The notes below the pieces were generated by a model. The model was not told the origin of the DNA, searched no databases, and saw only the letters and a program-made list of their open reading frames with translations. A program made the translations under genes and the position numbers. DNA of 64,000 bases from Gliomastix tumulicola (Eukaryota; Ascomycota; Sordariomycetes; Hypocreales; Bionectriaceae): positions 2,852,001-2,916,000 of the forward strand of contig BCHX01000008.1 of NCBI GenBank assembly GCA_001599755.1, written 5' to 3'. Position 1 is the first letter of the stretch, and each line of letters opens with the position of its first letter. Positions 1 through 11,173 of this stretch are shown in pieces.

Positions 1-364
1 AGGCACGTACTTCCTCGTCCTGGGTGGTGGAACCTGCCACTTCGCTCCTGCTTCTTTCATGCCCTGTACCAAGCTTTTCGCATCAGAAGTGACGCTCCAA
101 CTCTTTCTTTCTTCCCCCTTCCCCTCTCTTCCTTCTGTTTACCAATTGCTTGCTTCGAACAAGGTCCGATACTTGAAACTGCCGCAATCTCTTTTGATCC
201 TCCAACAACACATTCTCACTCTTCTCCCCAAGACGCTTGGTCTTCTCCATCTCCGCTCTCCTCCCCATCTCTCTACCTTACGACACTCTAGCCGATCAGC
301 TCAGTATCACCTTACCTTACCTTCCCATCCGCTACGGCCACCCATACCACCTCTTCGCCCCGGC

Positions 365-1048
365 ATGAACAATCCCTCCAACAAGGAGCCGTACAGCTCT
401 GGCTTCGGCTTCCGCGACGCGCACGAGATGGACTGGGACACCCCCATTAAGATCCGGGCGACAATGCCCACGTTCAACCGGGTGTCGGGCTCGGGCGGCG
501 TCGTGACGAGCGACGAGGAGGCGATGCGGAAGTGGCTCGCGTGGGCGGAGGGCCAGAGCCGCAAGGTCAACAAGTCGCGGCGGAACAGCTCGCACCACCG
601 GGGCAGCCACCACTCGCACAACAACAACAACAACAACAACAACGAGGGACGGGAGAGCCCGCCGCCGCCGCATGGGCATGGGCACGGGGGCCATCGGAGG
701 AGTCCGAGCCACCAGTCGAGGAAGAGCCGGCGCGAGTCCGCGAGCCAGACGGCGGCCGGGGCGGATGTGCCTGTGATGTCGCCGCCGTCGTCACATCGGG
801 CCTCGTTTCAGGGGGAGGATGTTGCGAGTCCCCCCCGAGTGTCAGTGGAGTCGGGTCGGGAAGAGAGACATCATCACAAGCATCAACATCACCATCACGG
901 TCATCATCCTACGAGCTCCTCTCATCGTACCGAGCGGTCCTCGAACCATGAGGACCTTGTCACCAACAACGCCCGACTTGCGGGGGAGATACTGCGCCCG
1001 GCGGACGGGAGGCGTCGCTCGTCCCACCACCGGCGCACCGCGCATTAG
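365..1048 (+). CDS. Ser/His/Arg-rich hypothetical protein; frame continues past TAG to 1306
   Basis: I do not recognise a family. The ATG at 365 is preferred over an in-frame ATG at 59 because the stretch between them reads as CT-rich leader, while the protein-like part begins MNNPSNKEPYSSGFGFRDAH. The conserved-looking portion is the first 65 residues or so (MDWDTPIKIRATMPTFNRVS followed by a Trp-containing helix). After that the chain is low complexity, with an Asn run, Pro and His runs and Ser/Arg-rich segments, so it is probably disordered. The frame stops at TAG 1046-1048 (227 residues). The same frame then stays open for 85 more sense codons of the same Ser/Arg composition to TAA 1304-1306, ending KKSSWSCFG. 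The end could therefore be 1306 through an unrecognised intron, readthrough or a nonsense change. The gene is convergent with the next one. Confidence 0.6.
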   Translation: MNNPSNKEPYSSGFGFRDAHEMDWDTPIKIRATMPTFNRVSGSGGVVTSDEEAMRKWLAWAEGQSRKVNKSRRNSSHHRGSHHSHNNNNNNNNEGRESPPPPHGHGHGGHRRSPSHQSRKSRRESASQTAAGADVPVMSPPSSHRASFQGEDVASPPRVSVESGREERHHHKHQHHHHGHHPTSSSHRTERSSNHEDLVTNNARLAGEILRPADGRRRSSHHRRTAH

Positions 1049-2226
1049 CACCGCCCTTCCCGCAGTCGTCTTTCCGGTTCCCACCAGTCTACCGAGTCAG
1101 CCAGACGTCACGGCTCGCGAGATTCGGCCAGACGACCGAGCGCAGGCGAGCAGCTCGCTCTGCAGGTTCCGCCCGCGCGGAGAGGCGGCGAGATGATGAG
1201 ACCTCCGTCGGGTCGCTCGCAATACACCGCGGCTGCTTCCGTGCGCGCCAGGTCGCAGGGAGGTCCGTGGAAAACGAAAAAGAGCAGCTGGAGCTGCTTT
1301 GGATAAGTCCAGTTCGACGCCACCGATTCCCCTTTTTCACGACGTTGCCAGGTGCTTTCTTTCTCCTAACTCAGTGTCATACTCTACGACCTGAGAGTTG
1401 TTTTTTAATGGTTAATGGCGGACGATTATACCTTTCAATAGCATTATCAAGACAAACGAAAAGACAGATGTTGATGTTGAATCCCAGGCTGATCACGTGT
1501 GAGGTACCCAGAGCATGGACATAAAACATGCCTCGCTTTTTCCATCCCCCTCTGGCGATGGCCTCTTCCACTTCTTCCATACTAACTTNCCCTACAAGAC
1601 CCGACACAATCGTCCATCCGTCCGTCCATCTCTCTCTCTCCCCCCTCCCTCCCACCCTTCTCATCGCGCCGTAAGGCAACCGTCACATGCGATGACCCCC
1701 ACAGCCCTTTCAGCCCTTTTCTTGCACATCGTGCATTCCTTAGCCTTTTTGCATATTTCACCGGTCCGCTTACGATATCATCATCCCACGAGTCCCTCAC
1801 CAACCAGGACGCGGCACGGCGCCCTAGCTGCAGGAAGCGTCGCAGCGTGTGTGCGCCACAGCTTACTATACCTGCTGGAACTTTTCCCCTCTTCTTTCAC
1901 ATTTCTGTCCGTGCTAGAAAAAAAACCCACTGGGTAATAGCAGTTACATACAACAACTGTACCTACGATAATAGGTACTAGCAAGTAAGGAAGTACTCGT
2001 AAGTAGTAGTCGAGACTCGTCGAGACAGCTTTTCAGAGTCCGCAAAGTGGTCCCCCCCCCCCCAAAGCACAGACCGCTGGAATTGCTTCCCCGTCTGCAG
2101 GCCTCTTTTTTTTTTTTTTACGGCTGGTCTCGAGACCGGCCCCCCCCGTCCTCCTTCTTGGCTACTTCCTCATCGATTCGGACGCATTCCTTTACGATGC
2201 GGGGTGATCATCACATTCACACCATA

Positions 2227-2258
<32 letters not shown>
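2227..2258. repeat. (AC)n microsatellite
   Basis: About 16 uninterrupted AC units in the convergent intergenic region; no coding role visible. Confidence 0.95.
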
Positions 2259-2260
<2 letters not shown>

Positions 2261-2617
2261 CTCCTTCTCGACCCTTTTCGTCAGTCACATGGTACGTTGT
2301 CTGAAATCCTGCTTTTCTCTCCCTTTCCCTTTTTTTTTTTTGCTCTTCATCTTACTTGCATGTGCAATTATTGTGTCACTTTGAGAAGGAATGTGCAAGA
2401 GATAGCGAAGCAAGGCTCGGGGAAAGGGGGGGGGGGACCACTTGATGTTTGGGGACTTCTGCTCAACTCCACTTGGCACGCGCTGCCCAGTCGTCGCTAA
2501 GCTGTGACGGTCTCTTCAGTCCCATCGAGATGGCCTTGCGACGGTGGGATTTTCCCAGGTCCAAGGCTCGTCTCGTCCCGTTCCTTCGTCAAATTCCCCG
2601 GCGGTAAACTAGAAACG

Positions 2618-2651
2618 GTCGTAGTGCTACGACACTAGCAGCTCGTGCTAG
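2618..2651. repeat. Two adjacent short hairpins
   Basis: First hairpin: GTCGTAG (2618-2624) and CTACGAC (2627-2633) separated by two bases. Second: CTAGCA (2635-2640) and TGCTAG (2646-2651) around a five-base loop. They lie between the 3' ends of two convergent genes, so they could fold in either 3' UTR. Function unknown. Confidence 0.5.
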
Positions 2652-3063
2652 CAGGCCAAGTACTAGTAGTAACGTGCGCATGCATGTGTACCTCGTCACG
2701 ACACTCACTGAACACTCACTGATCAACGACCAAGGTACTCCGTAGCAAAGCAAAGAACTGATCATTATCCAAAAAAGAAAACACCGTGCTTGCCCAGGCT
2801 AGTACTAGTACTTATACATTCTATGCGTGCCCGAAGCTCATGACACGCCAGCCAAGGAGGGTATCGTCCCGAACCAGTTACCAGTCCATCCCATGCAAAA
2901 CAAAACATGACGTCTAGGGGATATCGTGATCCAACTTGGAGCTGGTTTCCAAGAATCATAACATGGCAAAAACCGCTTCCCAGAAATCAAAAACAAACAA
3001 CGCACCCTGAACTGGGGCTGCGGAAATGCTAGGCAGAAAAGGCAAAACAAAAATCATGCTAAA

Positions 3064-5502
3064 TCAGTAGGTCTTGTGTGACTTGACACCTCCACTCCAC
3101 GCCCGGCGATGTGAGTGGTGAGCTTTGGGAGCGTCCAATATCTCCGACGCTGCCCTCGTTGGCGGTGGGGTGCCAACGCGTGAATAGTACTGTGAGCCCC
3201 TATCAAGCTCGTCGAAATGTGCCACTGTCGTTGCAGTATTATCTCTCCACCAATAGCGCAGCACGTCGGTCTGCCAACGCGACGGATCGCGAATTTTCAG
3301 CTTCAGGGTTTCGGCAAAGGTCGAATGGAAGGTCGAATGGAGTAGTACCGCATTCAAGGGTGATGTCCGCAGATCATGAAGTAGCCATCTGTTGATATAC
3401 CCGGCCTTGTCTTCGTCTCTATCGATGCTTGCCATCAGCTGCTGGATGTGGTGTTCTTTCTCAGCAACCTGAATTCTCGTCTGCCGCTGGAGGTCATCTT
3501 CCGGTAGATCCTCGGCGTTGCGCAGTGCCTGTTGAGGCAGCAGAGGAAACGGGTCAGCGAGTAGGTGATCTGGCTGAGACAAAAGGTCCGGAAATCCGTG
3601 GTGGGCCATGGTGACGTGAGTAGCGAGGATAGCTGCCTCATCACTTAATCGCAAATCTTCAAACTCAAGCTTAGGGTCAAGAGCCATAGCCAAGTGAATG
3701 GATAAGTGCTTGCCCATAATGTTCTTTCGTTCGCACTTCTCTCTTAACCTGGCCACATCCCGCACATCTGAAGCCACTTCCTCTTTCTTCATTGCTTCTT
3801 GCGCTCGGAAGTCGGATAAGAATTCGAGAATGTCTTTGGGGATCTTCTGCCCCACTCGCATCTTGACATCCACTTCAGCATCGCATTGTTTCTTTGTCTC
3901 CAGAAGATTCGACAGTTCCTCACGCTCATTCTGGAGGCTTGCTATGGCCAAAGTGAGGTCCACAAAGAGAGGGTGCAAGTCTTCAAGAGGCTTTTCTGCT
4001 GCAATACCCAGCAGCTCAAAGGGAACATCGCTGGGAGCTTCGTGCCTTATAGGCTCTAGTTCTTGTGAAGAATAGGCCAAGTCCTCGTCGTAATCCCCAT
4101 TGCTAAGGAGGCTGAAGAAGTGCAGCTCGATCTGATGTAGTTGTTCTTCCTCATCCCCTAAGCGGTCTTCAAGCTCCTCATAGCCTGTCTCAAGCTCTTG
4201 GTATTCGTCTCTGAGGCGCTGCATCTCGAGCATCCTCTGCTCTAGATCCGACGACGAAGAAGACTGAAGGGATGCCTTGTGTACCATGACAGGCCGAACG
4301 AGACTCATAAAGGCATTATCAGCGGCATTCTTTCTGCCACGTACTTCCTTCAATCTTTTTCGCATTTGTGCCATTTGGCTCTTAAGATCGGAGATTTGAA
4401 TTCTCTTGCTCTTCATGCGGCGCCAAAGATCTTCAATTTCGACCTCGGAAGAGCTGGAAGAGCCGCTGTCGGATGGGTTCGAAAATGTTGGGGAACGGAG
4501 ATCGTCGTCTGGCCCAAGGCTTGCACCCCGATGGACAAGTCGATCGGACCTGGTCCCTTGCGAGCTCTCATATCTCGCAATCCAGGTGGAAATTTTCTTG
4601 CGAGCTCTTGTTCGGCTGTGCTCTTTCGAGAAGGGAGGCGCGGTGGGAAGTCTCGGAGGGAAGTGACGATCATTTTCGATGATAATGGCATCGTTCAGGG
4701 ACGTACAGCCCGAGGTTGACGACGCGTCGGTCCGGCTTCGATGATTTGGATAATAGATGCGGGTTTGATCTGGGATGTTGTCTGGGTCCAGCTCTCGTAT
4801 GTACCGTGTCTGCTTCGGCGACCTGTTAGGTACAGGCATGACTGGGAGTCCGTCAACATCAGGAGGGGCTGGTCGAGACGCATCCTTCCAAGTGACGCCG
4901 TGACTCTTGCTGGGAGGTAGAGGCGGAGGAGGAGCTCTTAGAGGCGGCGGCGGATGGGGCGGCGGAGGAGGTTGAGGCGGTGGGGGCAGATTCGACAACG
5001 GCGATGGCAATGGAGAAGGCGGTAGAGGGACCTCGGACGGGAGTAGCTGAGGATCTGGTGATGAAGTTCGGATGGGGTCCACAGGGTCCCGTCCTTGGGT
5101 TCCCGTAAATGAGGCCGGAAGCCCCACCATGGAGAGATCATCCACAGTTGCTTCATCCAAGGCGAGGTCCGTTGGTGCCGGGAGAGATTCATGGCCAGTG
5201 TCCGGGTCGAAGTCCATGGGAGGAGGTGGAAGTTGAGGGCTCCCGAGATCCGGTGGTGAGCCGCCGGCGTCCTTGGGTCCTGGGGCGTCAGCGATGGGGC
5301 TTGGAGCCGCGTGCCCAGCGCTGGGTCTGTCGTCAACCTCCAGAAGCTCCTCCATACTGTCGATGGCAGTAGGGAGGAAGCTCAGCTCATCGTGAGCGAA
5401 GAGGCCGGCGTGCTCTTCGAGGCGCTGCTGACTCGAGTGACGGGAGGTACTCCGAGTCAAGGCAGCTAGGGGGCTGTGGTAGTTTAGTGCAACGGCATCC
5501 AT
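3064..5502 (-). CDS. Proline-rich coiled-coil hypothetical protein
   Basis: Single open frame of 812 residues from the first ATG at 5502. The frame stays open upstream past a TTG at 5541 to a TGA, and the residues before the ATG (IACDDARCLDVL) look protein-like, so a spliced upstream exon supplying the true start is possible. Layout: an acidic, low-complexity N-terminus; a polyproline tract at roughly residues 160-197 that could be an SH3, WW or profilin ligand; a Ser-rich linker; heptad-rich segments at about 350-480 and 530-600 that suggest coiled coils; and a C-terminal region with a distinctive Trp-rich patch (DVLRYWWRDNTA). The pattern resembles a cytoskeletal or polarity scaffold, but that is inference and I recognise no named family. 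It is convergent with the gene to its left and divergent from the DUF6590 gene. Confidence 0.8.
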   Translation of the reverse strand: MDAVALNYHSPLAALTRSTSRHSSQQRLEEHAGLFAHDELSFLPTAIDSMEELLEVDDRPSAGHAAPSPIADAPGPKDAGGSPPDLGSPQLPPPPMDFDPDTGHESLPAPTDLALDEATVDDLSMVGLPASFTGTQGRDPVDPIRTSSPDPQLLPSEVPLPPSPLPSPLSNLPPPPQPPPPPHPPPPLRAPPPPLPPSKSHGVTWKDASRPAPPDVDGLPVMPVPNRSPKQTRYIRELDPDNIPDQTRIYYPNHRSRTDASSTSGCTSLNDAIIIENDRHFPPRLPTAPPFSKEHSRTRARKKISTWIARYESSQGTRSDRLVHRGASLGPDDDLRSPTFSNPSDSGSSSSSEVEIEDLWRRMKSKRIQISDLKSQMAQMRKRLKEVRGRKNAADNAFMSLVRPVMVHKASLQSSSSSDLEQRMLEMQRLRDEYQELETGYEELEDRLGDEEEQLHQIELHFFSLLSNGDYDEDLAYSSQELEPIRHEAPSDVPFELLGIAAEKPLEDLHPLFVDLTLAIASLQNEREELSNLLETKKQCDAEVDVKMRVGQKIPKDILEFLSDFRAQEAMKKEEVASDVRDVARLREKCERKNIMGKHLSIHLAMALDPKLEFEDLRLSDEAAILATHVTMAHHGFPDLLSQPDHLLADPFPLLPQQALRNAEDLPEDDLQRQTRIQVAEKEHHIQQLMASIDRDEDKAGYINRWLLHDLRTSPLNAVLLHSTFHSTFAETLKLKIRDPSRWQTDVLRYWWRDNTATTVAHFDELDRGSQYYSRVGTPPPTRAASEILDAPKAHHSHRRAWSGGVKSHKTY

Positions 5503-5541
5503 TAAGACGTCCAGGCATCTGGCGTCGTCGCACGCTATCAA

Positions 5542-8260
5542 ATAGATGTGATGGTGATGGCATTGGTTTCATGTTCATGTTGTTCTGCCGCGCGACGACT
5601 GATATCAGGAGCCGGTCGTCGTCGCGTACCGATCAATTGTCGGGGTGGCAAGAACAAGCGTGAGGAGAAGGGAAAAGTGGCGGGAGGTCATTAGTGAGGC
5701 CACATTTTGAGGCGTGCTCTCGGTTGCTGCGAGTCCGCGTTGTCGAGGGTTGAAGATCGAGAATCTGTCCAGCAGCCTGCTGATCGTAAGCGGGTAAGGG
5801 AGTGTTGGCTGAAGATGGGAAATGGTAGAGAAGACGGGGGGATGTCCATCCGGAGAAGGGGATCAAGACAGCAGCTGGCTGTGGCAGGGGCGGCAGGTAG
5901 GTCCAGGTAAGATTGGAGATTGCAGCAGGTCAGGGACGGTATGCACCGATCGGTGAACGCGTCCCTCATACCTTATTACCTGGTGCCCAGTGCCCACCTC
6001 CCTTGTTATTATTGTGAATGAAATGGCTGGACACGACTTACCGACAGCACGTACTCGGTCGGTACTAGGGTACTGGCTGCTAGCAAAGCTGGCAGTAGTG
6101 GTACAGCGGCAGGCCGGTGCCTTGGCCAGCTGGTTTCATGCGATGGGATGCGATGGATGCGAGAGCCTGAGGCAAGGAGACCCAGGGCGGCCTTGCTGGG
6201 ATCCTGGGAGAATGTGCAGGAAGGCGACGACTTTGTGCATGTGCAGCAATGTAGGTACGTGCCACTCCTTACCAAGCACAGAGTACGACCTCTCGAGTCA
6301 CACAAGAAGGACAGCAAGGGGCACCCATAGCAGTCGGCAGCTCCCCCTCAAAAGCATTGGAGCAGTTGGGAGGCTCTGTTCTGCAGCGCCGTCGCAAAAG
6401 GAATCCGATGGAAATAGAATCATCGATCCCCGTCTTGGTGTGTATTTCGCAGGCACGGAGTACGTACTTCGTGCTCACTCACAGAAGGTGGCCTCCGTCA
6501 TGTTGGCTCCTGTTCTTGCTTGTTTAAGAAGCAGGTGCAGGCAGGGGAGGCAAGTTCCATCGCACCACCCCTTCCCCGAGTGCGGGTGGACATGGAGGGT
6601 ACGCGCAGGTGTGGAACAGTCACCGCAGGCGGCAGCGCAGCTGGACATTCGCACATGTACCTTCTTGTACTTAGGATAGACCCACCCTCCCTCGCACTCT
6701 CATCCATGGAGGGGGGAGGCTCGTTTAATTGGAGTGTGGGGCCCCCTGTTCGTACCAAAGACAAGACAAGAAAACAAGACTCCAGGACGAGACAAGCCTA
6801 GGCCTGACTCCGGCTGAGCTAGACTCTGCATGTCTGCATGTGCTCTCCACTCTTCTCCGACATGTCTTGCGATGTGGCTCGCTGCCGTTTGTCCTTGACC
6901 AAGGCCTCCCTGCTATCAGATTCCAGTCATGGATCACGGCGCGAATTGACTCGCTTCGCGCTCGCCGTCAGCAAGCCACGGCGGCGATTAGTGCTTCCAC
7001 GTGTTAGCTCGAGCACGGGACACATGCCCTCGCACCTGCAAGTCTGCGACGCAACGCACTCCAGCGCACACAAATCCATCCAACTGCCGCCGCCATTGGC
7101 TTGACAGCACAAGATCCGTCAGCCCAGTATTACTACAAACGAGTGCCACAGGTGTGGTCCTCGGGATGGGGCCAATTAATGCCACTATCTGCACAGGATA
7201 TTGACCACGACGTACGAGCAGTTTTCCCAATCACACACAGTCACAAACGGATGTCCCGTCCTGGTACCGGCCGGCCGTTCTCCAACCAGGCAAGCAGCCG
7301 CCCACGCAACCCCTCATCCTCGGGACAACTCGACGGACGGGCTGGATTTCCATGGAGATGGTCCCTAATAGTGAATGCACAAAACGGAGCCTTGCTATCA
7401 CCACCACAATGCTTTGACAGAACGCATACGCTACGACAGACCACTCAGCTTGGCAGTACGCTTACAGATACCCAGGCTATGGAGGACGATGGAGCCTGCG
7501 AGGTGTTATCTCGGTGGCGGAACCTCCCCTCGGACGAGCAAACTACGGCACATTCTCGTGCAATATCACACATGCTAATTCGAAAAGGTCTCTTGCGTCT
7601 CCAGGGAGCTTGTCCATCTCCACACCCTGAAGGCAACCTCTTGCAGCCGACACACCCTCTCTTTTCCCGCCCACTGTGGACGCCAACGCCAATCATCTGA
7701 CAGCTCTCGATTATGGCGTTAAAGCCCACCAGCACGACGGTACTACAGCACTTGCCTCCCCGTCAGTGTCCCCTCTCTATTGACCCCATCGTTGCTTGCA
7801 TGTGGCCACCCAATCACCGCTGTAGTGAGAAAAATGGACGGGGAAGCTGCCTGAGGGGGTGGTGGTGGGCTGGCACCACCCGTCCAAGCTACTACAGGTA
7901 AGTAGGTACCGTCCTGTTTGTCCGTGTTTGTGTGCCTGTGTCTGTCTGTGTATATGTACTCCGTAGCAGAAGCCGAAGCCTTCCTGGGCTAGCCAGAGCC
8001 AGATATCCAACGGAGCAGCAGTACCAACCTACCAGGTTCCCTGGCCTATCTGCGATTTGCTTCTTCATCGGCGGCCTGCCCCGCGTCTTGTTGTCTGAAA
8101 GAGCCGCATTTCATACAAGAAGCCCCCTCCTCCTTGGTGTGCCTTTGAATGGCATTTTGGGATGGACCTACCTCCCAGCAGCGACATCCCCATCTTGTTT
8201 TGCACATGCTGCCTCCCATACCACCACCCCGAAAACCCTTGAGAGCGCAAGCTGCCTAAT
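5542..8260. other. Divergent intergenic region, 2.7 kb
   Basis: Lies between the 5' ends of the coiled-coil gene (minus) and the DUF6590 gene (plus), so both promoters must be here. Several frames of up to about 230 codons are open, but they have no codon bias, domain or sensible start. A TACTCCGTA motif lies at 7957-7965 and a one-mismatch inverse copy at 6454-6462. No RNA gene seen. Confidence 0.5.
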
Positions 8261-9987
8261 ATGTCGTCGAAGCATTCTTCTTCTTCGCTCTGGGGCGAGT
8301 GGTCTGACTGGATACTGCATCCAAGCCATAGTAGATACTATCGCGTCCGTCAGAATGCCGCAGGTACGTCGTCCCTCAGCTTCCCACGGCGCAATCACGT
8401 CGTTTTCGCGCCAATGGCACTTCCCCTCTCTCCATTTGCACTCGTTCGGCTCATTGAATTCTCAATCATCCAGGCGACCTCGATTATGAATGGGACCAGC
8501 AGACCGCCCAGGAAGATGTTCCGCGATCGACTGACGAGAACGTGGATTCCCTCACCCAGGAGATGTCCAGGACCAATCTCAGCCACCACGAGAACGAAGA
8601 GCAGCCGGGTAAGTCCACCCACGATCTTTGGACTGTGATTAGCCTGCCTTTAGCCTCCTTAGTGAAGCCCCGGCACTGCCCGCCATCCCGCCTTCACAAC
8701 CACACACTGACAGTAGCGGTAGAATATGCACCGGCGGAGGACGAGTACACCACAGATCCGGAGTCAAAGAACAAAGGAAAGCATGTTTCGGGCAAGCATA
8801 AATCCCGCAGAAACGAACGCGATTCCCATCACTCCAGCCGCTGTAAGCCGGCGACCATTTCCGAAGATGTGACATGACCATCCCTGACCGATGATATGCT
8901 ACAGATGACACGGGCTACGCTCAGGCGCAAATCGGTACGATTGGTTTGTGGATCCCACCAGACCTAGTTATTGACATGGGATCCTCGAAGAGTAGCTGTG
9001 ACTGACGTGGGAGTGTTTGACAGACGAGCAGTATGAGTACGCGGATGATGCCGGCGAGGCTTCTGCTGCTCATCAGAGCGCCTACCATGACCCGGCCTAT
9101 TCGTATGCCGAGTCATCTACATACGGTGCGCCATGGACGACTTGCCTATGTCGTGTTCTGGGAGACTGACGGGATCGCTTGCAGCGCAATACGACGACAA
9201 CCTTGATCCAAGCACGGGCTACTACCAGGACACCGCGTCGCATCGCCCTTCGGATGAGCTAGACCAGCGTAGGCACTCCCAACAGCCGGATGATAGAAGG
9301 ATTGGATGTACGGAAACTAATTCTTAAGCCAGGATACAACGTCGAGCACTCAAGCAAGTTCCGCGCTGGCGAGGTACGTGGTGCAGACTCTACAACAACA
9401 AGACCGTCGAAGTAGCAGCTAACAGCTGGGGCGCAAAACCAGATCTTCAAGGTCTACTGGTCCGAGCCAAAGGGTGCGAAGAGGATGCCCTCGCTTTCAG
9501 GTCGCGTAGAGCAAGTGAACAAACTCGGCCAACTTGTGCACACAGGCTTCCGACGATTCATCGTGATTGCCAACGATCAGGGCCACTCCACTTGCGTGTA
9601 AGTTGACAGAGCTAGACCGGTTTATTCACCTCTTAGAAACAACAGGCTGACAGCGTCTGCAGGCCTATCCTTACGTACGAGAATAAGGCGTGCACCAAGA
9701 GCGGAGTCAAGCCAGAGAAGCATGGCATCATCCACGACGAGCGCAAGAAGCCGCACATGCTCCATCGCGAGCCAGATCTCGGCTTCAAGCCCATCCGAGC
9801 CACCATGACAGAGCCTTCGGAAACCCTCGCCAAGGAGTCCCGCGTCAACTACTCCAAGCCGTCGACTATCGAGCACAACTCCCTGGTGTGGTTCATTGGA
9901 AGAGTTCACCCTGACGACTTCAATATTGTCATCAGGGCGTACAACAAGTGCTGGGCGAAGAAGGACTCAAGGCATAGGAGGTCCTAA
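8261..9987 (+). CDS. DUF6590 domain protein, nine exons
   Basis: Exons 8261-8363, 8474-8608, 8714-8842, 8905-8934, 9024-9125, 9185-9268, 9333-9373, 9443-9597 and 9663-9987 join to 1104 nt, or 367 residues. All introns are GT-AG, 59-110 nt long. The N-terminus (WGEWSDWILHPSHSRYYRVR) and the C-terminal domain from about residue 200 (FKVYWSEP, RRFIVIANDQGHSTCVPILTYENKACTKSGVKPEKHGIIH, then SRVNYSKPSTIEHN and a final IGRVHPDDF) match the fungal DUF6590 family as I know it. The function of that family is unknown. Exons 2-6 encode Tyr/Asp/Ser-rich low-complexity modules, each flanked by phase-1 introns, so any could be skipped without a frameshift. Exon 4 is only 30 nt. The acceptor of exon 3 could be 3 nt further downstream. 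The basic C-terminus (KKDSRHRRS) is compatible with nucleic-acid binding. Confidence 0.88.
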
Positions 9988-11173
9988 TTTCAGTGCCTGG
10001 GGACAGCTCGAGCCCTTATGTCACTACACGTTTCCCGGCTCCATATCAAGAGTGCGGGAGGATCACAAAAGCGAGACCAACGTTTGACTTGGAAGTCAAT
10101 ATCGACATTCATCGATGTCTCGACTACACAAATACGTTTTTTTGGGCCGCATCGATGCCCATTCATCTCTCTGACCGAAACGAAAGACCACCACTGGATA
10201 AAGTGACACCAGTGGCACAGAGAGCCCAGAGCCTATTGCACACTGCTCGGTTCTATTCGACATTCAATTTGCCTCTTTACTTGTTTACACTGTCTGTTTC
10301 TCTTCTCCTTCTTTTGCAGCACCTTTTCTGTGTTTCCATTTTTTGTTCTCACCTTCCGCGCTTTTTTTGCTTCTTCTTCTTCTTCTTCTTCTTCTCTTTT
10401 CTCCCTCTCTTCTTGCTGGCACCTCACGGATGGACCATGATGAACTGCTCGCAGTCTCGGCGAAGGACTCGGGGTTCAAACAGGGAACCCGTGACAGAAT
10501 GAGAATGGCAGACAGACTGTACAAGGGCCTGATCACTCACAGGAGGGACTGGATAAGGGATAATGACTTTAATGATAACGCAGCTGAATTTATTTCTTTA
10601 ATCTTGGTTCGCCTGTCGAGTCTGATTTAGCAGACATCCTCCCGGCTAAGGCAGTGACAGACAGAATTTGCTGCAGTACCAAAGTCCATAGATGAAACGT
10701 GACCCTTTCTCCAAAGTACAAAGCCCCATCCAGGGTTTAGAAGCATAGTAAATCCAAGGTATCCCCAGATTCTCGACGGGTTGACAGAGACGAAGCCGTA
10801 CCTTAAGTTTTGGACGATCCCATCAAAACCAGCCTGGATAACAAGGACAAGTATCGATACCCGGCGCTGGTGGAGACTTCCCCGGATTTCTAGGGCGGGA
10901 TCCAGATTGGCAAGTACATCTACTTTAGTTTAACTGGGGCCCGTTTTGCCGAGGCAACTCTGGAGGGATTGACGCCTCAAGTCGGACGTCTTTCGTCACG
11001 CCTCGGTTCCCCGCGGCTTCCCTTACAAATACATATATCAGGGATTCCCGAGCTTTAAGTGTTTCTAGGCGCGATCTGTATACTTTGGCGAATGTCCCTG
11101 ATCCCAATCTACCCTTCTACGCAGCATTGAGCCCGGAAGCCTCCCGATACCTACACCAGGCCAGTCAGTCATC
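9988..11173. other. Intergenic region before the SDR gene
   Basis: Holds the DUF6590 3' UTR with a TTC repeat and, further right, the promoter of the SDR gene. No coding sequence, tRNA or other feature supported. Confidence 0.5.
10371..10395. repeat. (TTC)n microsatellite
   Basis: About eight TTC units inside a longer pyrimidine-rich stretch downstream of the DUF6590 gene. Confidence 0.9.

Larger units (their letters stand above)
1307..3063. other. Intergenic region between two convergent genes
   Basis: No coding stretch is supported here. It holds a CT-rich segment near 1540-1670, one undetermined base at 1589, homopolymers of C near 2053 and T near 2107, an AC repeat, a 12-bp palindrome GGTCTCGAGACC at 2126-2137 and two adjacent hairpins at 2618-2651. 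Both flanking genes end here, so it should contain two 3' UTRs. Confidence 0.6.

Noticed and set aside
532..951. Poly-Gln, Ala/Gly-rich frames overlapping the first gene
   Set aside because: Shadow frames of the AAC and CAC repeats in the real gene.
5990..6679. Open frame of 229 codons in the divergent promoter region
   Set aside because: No ATG at its beginning, many Cys and Arg codons from non-coding composition, and no motif.
10470..10500. GGTTCAAA near a short inverted repeat, reminiscent of a tRNA T-arm
   Set aside because: No acceptor stem, D-arm or anticodon arm could be placed around it.
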